NCBI GenBank assembly: GCA_963756365.1
Contig: CAVWNF010000003.1
Location: 558,001-622,000, forward strand
Length of the DNA: 64,000 nt
Direction: 5' to 3'
Source: WHTI01 sp963756365
GTDB taxonomy: Bacteria > Actinomycetota > CADDZG01 > WHSQ01
Shown here: positions 34,680 through 43,983 of the stretch, piece after piece
Layout: each line of letters opens with the position of its first letter
How positions within the stretch are numbered: the first letter of the stretch is position 1
Notes under the pieces: model-generated
The model's input: the letters and a program-made list of their open reading frames with translations, nothing else
The model's database searches: none
Told to the model about the DNA's origin: nothing
Translations under genes and position numbers: made by a program

Positions 34680-35096
34680 TTGACTCAACTCGAACGCGAT
34701 ACGCCGGCCAGCCCCTCACCTGAGGTCGTCCTGGTGGCAGCCGAGGCGGCAGCAAGCAAGAAGGCTGACAGGATCGCCATCTTGGACGTCTCCCAGCAAC
34801 TGGTCATCACCGATTTCTTCCTGATCTGCAACGGGAACACCGAACGTCAGGTGCGTACCATCGCAGAAGAGGTCGAGAAACGACTGAGCCACGATCTCTC
34901 CACCAAGCCCTATCGGCGAGAGGGAGAGCGCGAGGCGCGCTGGATCCTCCTCGACTACGTAGATTTCGTGGTTCACGTGTTCCACCAGGAGGAGCGCGAC
35001 TACTACGACCTCGAGCGTCTGTGGGCCGACGCGAAAGTCATCGGATTCGATCCAGGACTGGAGGACCGTGAGTCAACCACCGCGGAAGCGACGTAG
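34680..35096 (+). CDS. rsfS: Ribosomal silencing factor RsfS
   Basis: 138 residues of the Iojap/RsfS family, which binds uL14 on the 50S subunit and blocks subunit joining in starvation. Core: DVSQQLVITDFFLICNGNTERQVRTI and WILLDYVDFVVHVF. The start is a TTG (34680); GGAAGGAAG lies upstream but rather far, so the start is uncertain by a few codons. The next gene begins 29 bp before its stop. Confidence 0.9.
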   Translation: MTQLERDTPASPSPEVVLVAAEAAASKKADRIAILDVSQQLVITDFFLICNGNTERQVRTIAEEVEKRLSHDLSTKPYRREGEREARWILLDYVDFVVHVFHQEERDYYDLERLWADAKVIGFDPGLEDRESTTAEAT

Positions 35097-35619
35097 ACGT
35101 CGCCGCGGCGGCCGCGGCGGTTCCCAGTCGAATCAGGGCGAGAATCAGCAGCCCAAACAACAGGCGGATAAGGGTGCCTCGGGCGATAACTCGGGTAACT
35201 CGAATCGGAATCGCAGGGGACGCCGTCGAGGGCGCCGACCGCGCAGCGATCGGGTCACCTTCGAGGGGCTGATGGCTTCCTACCGTCCGAAGTTGGATTC
35301 GCTCACGACCGACCCCGACGGGCAGGACCTCGACGAGATCATCGGTGAACTGCAGGGGACCTACGGCGTTCCCCAGTACCCCCAGGAGTACAGGATCACG
35401 ATCAAGGTGGCTGAGGAACGCGGCAACAGGACCCGGCCCCCGAAGGACCAAGCACCAGCATCGACCCCATCCGGCGTCCAGCGCGAGAAGGCGCCCGCCG
35501 CACCCCGGGTCGGCACCGCCGGTGATGGACCGCCGCGCAAGAAACGCCGCCGGAGACGTCGGCGCAGTGGCGGTTCAGGTGGCGGCGGTGGCGGAGGCGA
35601 CCAGACCCCGCAGACCTAG
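35068..35619 (+). CDS. Basic, low-complexity protein of unknown function
   Basis: 183 residues, GTG start overlapping rsfS by 29 bp. Two Arg/Gly-rich disordered ends (RKRRRRRRGGRGG at the N-terminus, RKKRRRRRRRSGG then a glycine run at the C-terminus) flank a short ordered centre (about 63-115: RVTFEGLMASYRPKLDSL, DLDEIIGELQGTYGVPQYPQEYRITI). The composition suggests nucleic-acid or ribosome binding. Not recognised as a named family; position behind rsfS is the only context. Confidence 0.6.
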   Translation: MSQPPRKRRRRRRGGRGGSQSNQGENQQPKQQADKGASGDNSGNSNRNRRGRRRGRRPRSDRVTFEGLMASYRPKLDSLTTDPDGQDLDEIIGELQGTYGVPQYPQEYRITIKVAEERGNRTRPPKDQAPASTPSGVQREKAPAAPRVGTAGDGPPRKKRRRRRRRSGGSGGGGGGGDQTPQT

Positions 35620-35692
35620 TTCCAGAGCTGGTTCCGTGCGCCCCGGTGGTCCAGGGGTGCCGATAGGCCTCTGTTAGCATCGCTGTCCCCGA

Positions 35693-35768
35693 GGGCCCGT
35701 AGCTCACTTGGTAGAGCGCTGCCATGGCATGGCAGAGGTAACCGGTTCGATCCCGGTCGGGTCCACCA
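35693..35768 (+). tRNA. tRNA-Ala (anticodon GGC)
   Basis: Cloverleaf with acceptor GGGCCCG/CGGGTCC containing the G3-U70 identity pair of alanine tRNAs, anticodon stem CTGCC/GGCAG with loop ATGGCAT (anticodon GGC) and T-loop TTCGATC. CCA is encoded. TAGCAT at 35675-35680 is a plausible -10 box. Confidence 0.96.
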
Positions 35769-35811
35769 TCACGTCGGCAGGGATAGCGCCCGCCAAGGCG
35801 AACGTTCACCC

Positions 35812-36888
35812 ATGCGAAAGATCTCACTTCTCCTCGTCGTTGCCCTGAGCGTGTCTCTTCCGTCCGTTGCGTCGGGGGCGTCGCTCACCCAGATCAGGGC
35901 GCGCTGCACCGATGGGAGCGACCGGGTTCGGCGAGTCGAGGTCACCGTCGACGGAGAGGTTGCCCGGGGCCGGATGGCCCTTCCTGCGGCTAAGCCCAAG
36001 GGCCTTGTCGTGTTCGCCCACGGTTACGGACACACCTCCGCCTCATGGGTCGAGCACATGCGTCGGACCGCCGAGCAACTGGGCGTGGTCGCCGTGGCCA
36101 TGGACTACCGAGGTGCGGTGATCGAGCCCGATGCAAACGGTGACGGGCTCCCCGAGTCGCACGGCTGGAATGTGGTGACCGGAGCGGACGACATGATCGC
36201 AGTGACGAGGAAACTCCAGAAGAGATGCAAGATCGACAACGTCGTGCTGATGGGTGTGTCGATGGGTGGCAACGCCTCGGGTCTCGCAGTCGCCGAAGCG
36301 GGCAGGCGGGGACTCTCTGGTCGCGGTGGCGGGCCTCTCTTCGACCACTGGATCGATGTCGAAGGCGCCGTGAACGTCACCGAGACCTACAACGAAGCGA
36401 GTCTCCTCGCGCCGGCGAACGAGTTCGCCGCAAACGCGAAGGCAGATATCGAGGCGGAAGCCGGTGGCACTTTCGCAGAGGTCCCGGATGCTTACCGTGA
36501 CATGACCGTGATGGCCCGTCTCGATGACATCGCAGCCGCGGGACTGGAAGGCGCGGTCGTCATCCATGGTCTCGACGATGGTCTCGTCCCTTATAACCAG
36601 GGCCGCGAGATGACCATGGGCCTGGCCTCACGTGGCGTACCCGTGGACATGTTCACCGTTGGCCGCAAGAGCCCCGAGAGTGAGAGCGAAACGACAGCGA
36701 CCGGCTATCTGTTCGGAGCTCTCCAGGACGACTACCGTTCGCCCCTCGCTGGACACGCTTCCGAGAAGTCCGAGACTCATATCGTCATGGTTCTAGCCTT
36801 TGAGCGCCTCGCTGCGATCTTCCACGGGACGGCTCCGGGCCCCTACAACGATTACTTCGTAGACGGCGAGGCCGGCACTTTCCCGTAA
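35812..36888 (+). CDS. Secreted alpha/beta hydrolase
   Basis: 358 residues with a signal peptide (MRKISLLLVVALSVSLPSVA, cleavage around residue 22) and an alpha/beta-hydrolase core: oxyanion segment FAHGYGHTSASW, nucleophile Ser in GVSMGGN, acid Asp in HGLDDGLVP and His in ETHIVM. Probably an extracytoplasmic esterase, lipase or peptidase; the substrate cannot be read from sequence. No neighbour shares a pathway with it. Confidence 0.8.
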   Translation: MRKISLLLVVALSVSLPSVASGASLTQIRARCTDGSDRVRRVEVTVDGEVARGRMALPAAKPKGLVVFAHGYGHTSASWVEHMRRTAEQLGVVAVAMDYRGAVIEPDANGDGLPESHGWNVVTGADDMIAVTRKLQKRCKIDNVVLMGVSMGGNASGLAVAEAGRRGLSGRGGGPLFDHWIDVEGAVNVTETYNEASLLAPANEFAANAKADIEAEAGGTFAEVPDAYRDMTVMARLDDIAAAGLEGAVVIHGLDDGLVPYNQGREMTMGLASRGVPVDMFTVGRKSPESESETTATGYLFGALQDDYRSPLAGHASEKSETHIVMVLAFERLAAIFHGTAPGPYNDYFVDGEAGTFP

Positions 36889-36972
36889 CGGGTAAGGGTT
36901 TTTCGGGCCAGCAGGTAGACTGAGTCACTCCGCCCCGCAAGGGGCCACCCTCCTTTAAGGAAGAGGCCTGCT

Positions 36973-38802
36973 ATGCCCACGCGAGACGACCTTCGCAATG
37001 TTGCGATCGTCGCCCACGTAGATCACGGAAAGACCACGCTCGTGGATGCCATGCTCTGGCAGTCGGGCGTGTTCGGCGCGCACCAAGACGTCAACGAGCG
37101 AGTCATGGACTCGATGGACCTCGAGCGCGAGAAGGGCATCACGATCCTCGCCAAGAACACGGCGGTGCGGTTCGGGGACCTCAAGATCAACATCATCGAC
37201 ACGCCAGGTCACGCCGACTTCGGTGGCGAGGTCGAGCGGGGCCTCACGATGGTCGACGGGGTGCTGCTTCTGGTCGACGCGGCCGAGGGGCCACTGCCCC
37301 AGACGCGCTTCGTCCTGCGCAAGGCGCTCGAAGGGAGATTGCCGGTCGTGCTCGTCGTGAACAAGATCGACCGCCCCGACGCTCGCCCCAAAGAGGTCGT
37401 GGACGAGGTCTACGAACTGTTCATGGATCTCGATGCGGATGAAGAGCAGATCGAGTTCCCCATCGTCTATACGAATGCGAAGGCTGGCACCGCGACGCTC
37501 GATCTGAACGAGCCCGGTACGGATCTGAAGATCCTCTTCGACACGCTTGTCGCGCGCGTTCCGGCCCCCGTCTACGAGGAGAACCACCCCCTCCAGGCTT
37601 TGGTGACGAACCTCGACGCCTCTCCCTACGTAGGCCGCTTAGCTCTGTGCCGAGTCCACCACGGCACGATCAAGAAAGGCGAAACGGTCGCGTGGTGCCG
37701 CGTGGATGGAACGATCGAGAACGTCAAACTCACCGAGTTGTACGTGACCGAGGCGCTCGATCGCGTCGACGCGAGCGAGGCGGGGCCCGGCGAGATCATC
37801 GCGGTCGCTGGACTGCCAGATGTAACGATCGGCGAGACCCTTGCGGATGCTGATGATCCGCGGCCTCTTCCGGCGATGTCGATCGACGAACCCAGCCTTT
37901 CGATGACGCTAGGCATCAATACCTCACCCGTGTCGGGGCAAGAAGGCAAGAAGGTAACCGCCCGGCTCGTGAAGACCCGCCTCGATCAAGAGCTGATCGG
38001 TAACGTCGCCCTGCGCGTTCTTCCGACGGAGCGCCCCGATACCTGGGAGGTGCAGGGCAGAGGTGAACTTCAGCTCGCCGTGTTGGTCGAGATCATGCGG
38101 CGCGAGGGCTTCGAGTTGACCGTCGGCAAGCCACAGGTCTTGACCCGAGAGATCGACGGCAAGCTTCACGAGCCGGTCGAGCGCGTCGCCATCGATATCC
38201 CCGAGGACTATCTCGGTGTCGTCACCCAGCTTCTCGCGCTGCGAAAGGGTCGTCTCGAAGAGATGGTCAATCACGGCACCGGCTGGGTTCGGATGGAATA
38301 CATCGTTCCGGCCCGGGGGCTGATCGGTTTCCGTACGGAGTTCCTCACCGAGACGCGCGGGACGGGCCAGTTGCACCACATCTTCGAGGGATACGAGCCA
38401 TGGCATGGCGAGATCCGTACGCGCCCGACTGGGAGCCTCGTCGCCGATCGCCGGGGACCGACCACTCAGTACGCCCTGTTGAACCTTCAGGAGCGCGGTT
38501 CCCTGTTCGTCGGCCCGGGCGTCGTGGTCTATGAAGGGATGATCGTCGGCGAGAACCCGCGCCAGGAAGACATGGACGTGAACCCGACGAAGGAAAAGAA
38601 GCTAACGAACATGCGCTCGTCGACCTCGGACGAACTCGTGAGGCTGATCCCTCCACGCGACCTCTCTCTGGAGCAGGCGCTCGAGTTCATCCGCGAGGAC
38701 GAATGCGTCGAGGTGACGCCGACCAGCGTTCGCATCAGGAAGGTGCATCTGGACGCCCATTCCCGCGCTCGCCTCAGCAAGAGGTCTGGCCGCCCCGACT
38801 GA
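36973..38802 (+). CDS. typA: Translational GTPase TypA/BipA
   Basis: 609-residue ribosome-associated GTPase with roles in ribosome assembly and stress or cold growth. G1 AHVDHGKTTL, switch EREKGITI, G3 DTPGHADFGGEVE, G4 NKIDRPDA; then EF-G-like domains and the C-terminal domain with RGLIGFRTEFLT. AAGGAAGAGG lies about 9 nt before the ATG. TAGACT at about 36914 may be its -10 box. Confidence 0.95.
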   Translation: MPTRDDLRNVAIVAHVDHGKTTLVDAMLWQSGVFGAHQDVNERVMDSMDLEREKGITILAKNTAVRFGDLKINIIDTPGHADFGGEVERGLTMVDGVLLLVDAAEGPLPQTRFVLRKALEGRLPVVLVVNKIDRPDARPKEVVDEVYELFMDLDADEEQIEFPIVYTNAKAGTATLDLNEPGTDLKILFDTLVARVPAPVYEENHPLQALVTNLDASPYVGRLALCRVHHGTIKKGETVAWCRVDGTIENVKLTELYVTEALDRVDASEAGPGEIIAVAGLPDVTIGETLADADDPRPLPAMSIDEPSLSMTLGINTSPVSGQEGKKVTARLVKTRLDQELIGNVALRVLPTERPDTWEVQGRGELQLAVLVEIMRREGFELTVGKPQVLTREIDGKLHEPVERVAIDIPEDYLGVVTQLLALRKGRLEEMVNHGTGWVRMEYIVPARGLIGFRTEFLTETRGTGQLHHIFEGYEPWHGEIRTRPTGSLVADRRGPTTQYALLNLQERGSLFVGPGVVVYEGMIVGENPRQEDMDVNPTKEKKLTNMRSSTSDELVRLIPPRDLSLEQALEFIREDECVEVTPTSVRIRKVHLDAHSRARLSKRSGRPD

Positions 38803-38854
38803 GGTCGCCTAGGCGACAGACCGAGCGGTCCCCGGGCCGTAGGTTGGCGGAACT

Positions 38855-40490
38855 ATGGGGAGTATCGAGGCGAACGATCTGAGTTACGCACTGCCCGGAG
38901 GGCGCCCCCTGTTCGAGGAGGTCAATTTCCGGGTCGGTGATGGACTCCACGTCGCCCTGGTTGGGATCAACGGCATCGGCAAGTCCACGTTGTTCCGGAT
39001 CATCGCGGGCGACCTCACGCCCAAGACCGGTCACGTCCGCGTCGAGGGGCGTCTCGGGGTCATGAGGCAGTTCGCCGACCGGGACCCGAAGATGACAGTT
39101 CGAAGGTTCCTCCTCGGATATGCGCCCGTGGCCGTCCAGAAGGCTGCGGCCGAGCTAGCCGAGGCCGAGGCCGCCGTCGCTAGTGACCCTTCCGAGGACG
39201 CGAACATGCGGTACGCAGCGGCGCTCCACGCATGGGGAGAGGTAGGTGGGTACGACGCCGAGGTTCTGTGGGAGCAGTGCACGACCGCGTCGTTCGCTCG
39301 CTCCCTTGAGGACGTCGGGCGCCGACCGGTGTCGACGCTTTCGGGGGGCGAGCAGAAGCGACTCGCGCTCGAGGTGCTGTTCCGGAGCGATGCCGACGTA
39401 CTCCTCCTGGACGAGCCTGACAACTTCCTCGACATCCCGGGCAAGAGGTGGCTCGAGGACAAGATGAACTCGTCGCCTCGCACGATCCTCTACGTGAGCC
39501 ACGATCGCGCCCTGCTCGCCACCACCTCGTCCCGAGTCGTAACGCTCGAGGCCGGAGGAGCGTGGGTGCACCATGATTCGTACGCGACCTACGAGGACGC
39601 TCGGCGCGCGCGCCTCGATCGGATCGAGGAGGAGACGGAAGCTCTTCCGCAATGAGAAGGACCGACTCGAGGTCATCCTCAAGGAGTACAAGCGCAAGTC
39701 CTCGTACAACGAGAAGTTCGCGACGAAGGCCAATTCGATGGAGAAGCGCATCGAGCGCTTCGAGCGCGACAACGCCCCACGCGAACTTGCCAAGGAACAG
39801 AAGATCAAGATGAGCCTCGGCGGGGGCCGAACGGGCAAGATCGTGTTCAAGGCGGTCGATCTCGAGATCCCCGGCCTGATCGATGGGTTGACGACCGAGG
39901 TGCATTTCGGCGAGAGGATCGGAGTGGTCGGCCCGAACGGGGCGGGCAAGTCTCACTTCCTCAGGCTCCTTGCGGGCGAGGCGGTGACGCACACGGGTGA
40001 GTGGAAACTTGGAGCGCGCGTTGACCCCGGATTCTTCTCGCAGACGAACGATCGCGGCGACCTCGAGAACAAGCCTCTCATCGACATCATCCGAACCGAG
40101 TGCCCCGATCTCACCAAGGCGATGTCGGGCCTCAAGCGCTACGAGTTGCACCCCGAGGCGCAGAACCGTTTCGAGTCGCTCTCCGGGGGCCAGCAAGCGA
40201 GATTCCAACTGCTGATGATGGAGCTGCGCTCGCCGACGATGCTGCTCCTCGACGAACCGACCGACAACCTCGACATCGATTCGGCCGAGGCGCTGGAGCG
40301 TGGTCTCGATGCCTACGCCGGAGCGATCGTCGCGGTCACGCACGACCGCTGGTTCATGCGCCTGATGGATCGATTCCTGGTGTTCAACAAGGACGCAAGC
40401 GTCGTCGAGGCGCTCGTCTCGCCGTACGAAACCTCCGGTCGCCGGATAGGACCTTCGGTCCTGCGAAAGAGGACTTTCGGGCGATGTTAG
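38855..40490 (+). CDS. ABC-F family ATPase (frameshifted in this sequence)
   Basis: Soluble tandem-ATPase protein of the ABC-F class, which act on the ribosome rather than in transport. First cassette: Walker A GINGIGKST, signature LSGGEQKRL, DEPDNFLDIPGKRW. The linker (LEVILKEYKRKSSYNEKFATK) and second cassette (GPNGAGKSH, LSGGQQARF, LLDEPTDNLDI) are in another frame. One extra base around 39633-39643 joins them into about 545 residues. Whether it is translational (EttA-like) or an antibiotic-resistance ABC-F cannot be decided. TAGGTT 9 nt upstream of the ATG may be its -10. Confidence 0.85.
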
Positions 40491-40578
40491 GCGCCGCGCA
40501 GCGGGGGATTATGTCTTCAGATCAAACGCTGACAACCAGGAAGAGAGATCGCCCCCTTTCTTCCGAGTAGCCGAACTG

Positions 40579-40610
40579 ATCGAGGGGAGCATCGCCCCGC
40601 TCCCCTCGAT
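40579..40610. terminator. 12-bp GC-rich hairpin after the ABC-F gene
   Basis: ATCGAGGGGAGC and GCTCCCCTCGAT are perfect complements with an 8-nt loop, 89 nt beyond the ABC-F stop. No T-tract. The remaining spacer to 40751 holds two small GC hairpins and the lipoprotein promoter. Confidence 0.6.
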
Positions 40611-40751
40611 ACGGCTCAGCACACAAGATCTGCGGCGCACAGTGCCGTTGAGTAGCCATCTGGAGTACGGAACGTTCCGAACCCCACCCGGAGCGATTCG
40701 TGCTCCAGAGGCGCGTCTGGGGTCTTATCCCCTCGGCCTAGTATCGGGCCG

Positions 40752-41480
40752 ATGCGTTCACGGCTCGTCTTTGCGTTGCTCCCGATAGCCCTGTTGATGA
40801 CCGGATGCCCCGGGTCGTCACTGTCCATCCCCGAAGGCGATCCCACAGGCCCGCCGTCCGAGGTGGTCCTCGGATCCGATTGCGACAACGAGGCAGCCGT
40901 CGTGACACCTCCCTTCGAGGGATCAACCTCGACGATCGCCTCAGAGGCCCACCGGACCGAGGTGCTGACCCTTCTCGACCCCGCGGCCGCCGAGCCGTGC
41001 CGTGCGTTCCTCGTATACGGCCGCGACGGACGCTATTCGTCCACGAACATCGCGGCCGAGATCACGCCCGGGTTCGGATTCCCCAAGCTGATAGGGCTCG
41101 CCGACCTCAACGGTGATGCACTCGAAGAGGCCATAGTGCTGGTCCAGGCGGGGGCCTCGACCCAGTTCGCTCTTATCTTCGAACTCGTTGAGGGAGGCGT
41201 CCGCGAGGTGGTCATCGAGGGCGATCCCCCCTACGGCAACCTCATCGGCTTCGGTGGAAGCGTGGGTCACCTGGACGGGGCGGCCTGCGTCGTGGACTCG
41301 GACCAGGTGGTCCTTTCGAGCGCGGTCCCTAAGGATGCTGGCTACCGGATCGAGCGACGCTATTACGCGCTGGAAGCAGGTGCCTTGGTCCCCGCTGGTA
41401 TGGAGACCGACTTCGCGACCGCGCACCGATTGAACGACTTGCCCGACTTCGCACCCGAGCCATTCGGTAACTGCAACTAG
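40752..41480 (+). CDS. Lipoprotein of unknown function
   Basis: 242 residues with a lipoprotein signal peptide: positive MRSR, hydrophobic core and lipobox LMTGC (Cys near 19), so it should be anchored on the outer face of the membrane. A segment ADLNGDALEEAIVLV resembles the calcium-binding/FG-GAP-type repeats of secreted proteins. Function not recognised. TAGTAT at 40739-40744 lies 7 nt before the ATG, suggesting a leaderless mRNA. Confidence 0.75.
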   Translation: MRSRLVFALLPIALLMTGCPGSSLSIPEGDPTGPPSEVVLGSDCDNEAAVVTPPFEGSTSTIASEAHRTEVLTLLDPAAAEPCRAFLVYGRDGRYSSTNIAAEITPGFGFPKLIGLADLNGDALEEAIVLVQAGASTQFALIFELVEGGVREVVIEGDPPYGNLIGFGGSVGHLDGAACVVDSDQVVLSSAVPKDAGYRIERRYYALEAGALVPAGMETDFATAHRLNDLPDFAPEPFGNCN

Positions 41481-41508
41481 CCAGGCCTCGGCCCTTTAGG
41501 GTTGGGTG

Positions 41509-43983
41509 ATGGACGCGCGGTACGACTTCACCGAGATCGAGGAGCGACTTTCCCGCAGATGGATCGAGGACGGGGACTACGTCGCGCCCGAGGTCCCGAG
41601 CGATCCCGCTAAGAAGCGCTACGCCCTGACGATGTTCCCGTATCCCTCGGGGGACATGCACATGGGCCATGTCGAGGTGTTCTCGATCCACGACGCTTTC
41701 GCTCGTTACTCCAGGATGCGGGGTTACGAGGTGCTCAACCCCTTGGGCTTCGACGCGTTCGGGCTGCCCGCCGAGAACGCAGCGATCAAGCGAGGGATCA
41801 ACCCCCGCGAGTGGACCTATTCGAATATCGAGAAGTTGCGGTCCAGCGCCGAACGCCTCGGATGCTCGTTCGACTGGACGAGGACCTTTCGGACCTGCGA
41901 TCCGGAGTACTTCCGATGGAACCAGTGGATCTTCCTGCGGCTATTCGAGCGTGGCCTGGCGTACAAGAAGGAAGCCGCCGTCAACTGGTGCCCGAACGAC
42001 AAGACCGTGCTGGCCAACGAGCAAGTCATCGGAGGTCATTGCGAGCGGTGCGATGCGCTTGTCGTCAAGCGCTACATGACGCAGTGGTTCTTCAAGGTCA
42101 CTGACTACGCCGATCGCCTCCTCGACGATATGACGCTGATGGAACGGTGGACGGATCGTCTGAAGATGCTTCAGTCGAACTGGATCGGCCGTTCTTACGG
42201 GGCCGAGATCGACTTCGAACTAGAGGGCATCGCCGAGCCCGTGACCGTCTTCACAACGCGTCCGGACACGCTTTGGGGCGCGACCTTCTTCGTGATGGCT
42301 CCCGAGCACGAACTCGCTCAGAGACTCGTAGAGGGATCGCCCGTCGAGTCCGAACTCAAGGCGTTCAGGACCGAGGTCGAACGGATGACCGAGATCGATC
42401 GCACATCTACCGAGCGCGAGAAGAACGGTCTGTTCCTCGGCAAGTACGCCATCAATCCCGTGAACGGCGAGAAGATCCCGATCTGGGTCGCCGACTACGT
42501 GCTTCTCGATTACGGGACTGGGGCGATCATGGCGGTGCCGGCGCACGACCAACGGGACTTCGAGTTCGCCCGACGCTACGACCTCCCGATCCGGGTCGTC
42601 ATCCAGCCGCCGGGGGAGAACCTCGATCCAGATGCCATGACCGGCGCCTTCGCTCATGACGGTGTGATGGTCAACTCGGGCCCGTTCGATGGAACCCCGG
42701 CCGATGAGGCCGTCGCGAAGGTGACCGACTGGCTCGACTCCAAGGGCACAGGCAAGAAGGCCGTCAACTACAAACTGCGCGACTGGCTGATCTCTCGTCA
42801 GCGCTACTGGGGGACGCCCATCCCGATCGTCACGTGCGAGGAGTGCGGTCTCGTGCCGGTCCCCGATGATCAATTGCCGGTCGAGTTGCCTGACGGCGTG
42901 GACTTCACTCCCAGCGAGGAGGCGTCGCCACTGGCAACCGCAACGGAGTGGGTCAATGTTCCATGCCCCAAGTGCGGGGGTCCGGCCACGCGCGAGGTAG
43001 ACACGATGGACACGTTCGTCGATTCCTCGTGGTACTTCCACCGCTACCTGGACCCGCACAACGAGGAGATCCCATTCGACCGCGCCAAGTCGGATGCGTG
43101 GATGCCGATGGACATCTACATCGGTGGCATCGAACATGCCGTGCTTCACCTGATCTACGCGCGGTTCTTCCAGAAGTTCTTCATGGACATCGGTATGGCG
43201 CGCGACCCCGAGCCGTTCCCACGGATGGTCAATCAGGGCCAGATCACGATGGGCGGCAAGAGGATGTCGAAGAGCCGCGGGAATCTCGTATCACCAGCAG
43301 AAGCGTTCGAGTTGTACGGAGCGGACGCCCTGCGTCTCTACATCTTGTTCTCCGGCCCTCCCGAGCAGGACTACGACTGGCCCGACGAAGGCGTGACCGC
43401 GATCGGTCGGGTCACCGCCCCGTGGTTGCAACGCGTGTGGCGGATGTGCGCGGAGGCCCGCAGCCTAGGGGGGACCGACTTCGGCGAGGCGGAAACGAAA
43501 CTAACCAAGAGCCTCCATCGCACGATCAAGGGGGTCACGGCCGACCACGAATCGCTGTCGTACAACACCGTGATCGCCAAGCTCATGGAACTCGTGAACG
43601 AGGTCTACCGCTATCGCGCCGCGGGGGGCGAGAACGGCGCTCTCATGACTGAGGTTGCCATCGCGCTGCTGAAGATGCTCGCCCCGATGGCTCCCTACCT
43701 CACCGAGGAGCAGTGGAGGTTGTTCGGTAATGAGGGCTCGATCCACGCGTCTGAGTGGCCCGAGTTCGATCCATCGGCGGTGACCGATGAAGAGACGACG
43801 ATGGTCGTTCAGATCAACGGCAAGGTGAGGGCCACGATCGAGGTGTCGGTGGACGTGTCCGAAGAAGAGATGCTCGCCCTCGCCCTAGCATCGGAGAAGG
43901 TGCAGGGCTATCTCGGGGGCAAGGACCCAGACAAGGTGATCGCTAGACCCCCGAAGCTGTTGTCGCTGGTGCTGAAGGGCTAG
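41509..43983 (+). CDS. leuS: Leucine--tRNA ligase
   Basis: Class I synthetase of 824 residues: HIGH motif as HMGH near residue 48, editing domain (TTRPDTLWGATF, GTGAIMAVPAHDQRDFEFA), zinc-type CPKCGG, KMSKS as KRMSKS and a C-terminal anticodon-binding region. TAGGGT (41497-41502) sits 6 nt before the ATG (a GTG 3 nt upstream is the alternative). Its stop shares the CTAG palindrome with the convergent Eis-like gene. Confidence 0.96.
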   Translation: MDARYDFTEIEERLSRRWIEDGDYVAPEVPSDPAKKRYALTMFPYPSGDMHMGHVEVFSIHDAFARYSRMRGYEVLNPLGFDAFGLPAENAAIKRGINPREWTYSNIEKLRSSAERLGCSFDWTRTFRTCDPEYFRWNQWIFLRLFERGLAYKKEAAVNWCPNDKTVLANEQVIGGHCERCDALVVKRYMTQWFFKVTDYADRLLDDMTLMERWTDRLKMLQSNWIGRSYGAEIDFELEGIAEPVTVFTTRPDTLWGATFFVMAPEHELAQRLVEGSPVESELKAFRTEVERMTEIDRTSTEREKNGLFLGKYAINPVNGEKIPIWVADYVLLDYGTGAIMAVPAHDQRDFEFARRYDLPIRVVIQPPGENLDPDAMTGAFAHDGVMVNSGPFDGTPADEAVAKVTDWLDSKGTGKKAVNYKLRDWLISRQRYWGTPIPIVTCEECGLVPVPDDQLPVELPDGVDFTPSEEASPLATATEWVNVPCPKCGGPATREVDTMDTFVDSSWYFHRYLDPHNEEIPFDRAKSDAWMPMDIYIGGIEHAVLHLIYARFFQKFFMDIGMARDPEPFPRMVNQGQITMGGKRMSKSRGNLVSPAEAFELYGADALRLYILFSGPPEQDYDWPDEGVTAIGRVTAPWLQRVWRMCAEARSLGGTDFGEAETKLTKSLHRTIKGVTADHESLSYNTVIAKLMELVNEVYRYRAAGGENGALMTEVAIALLKMLAPMAPYLTEEQWRLFGNEGSIHASEWPEFDPSAVTDEETTMVVQINGKVRATIEVSVDVSEEEMLALALASEKVQGYLGGKDPDKVIARPPKLLSLVLKG

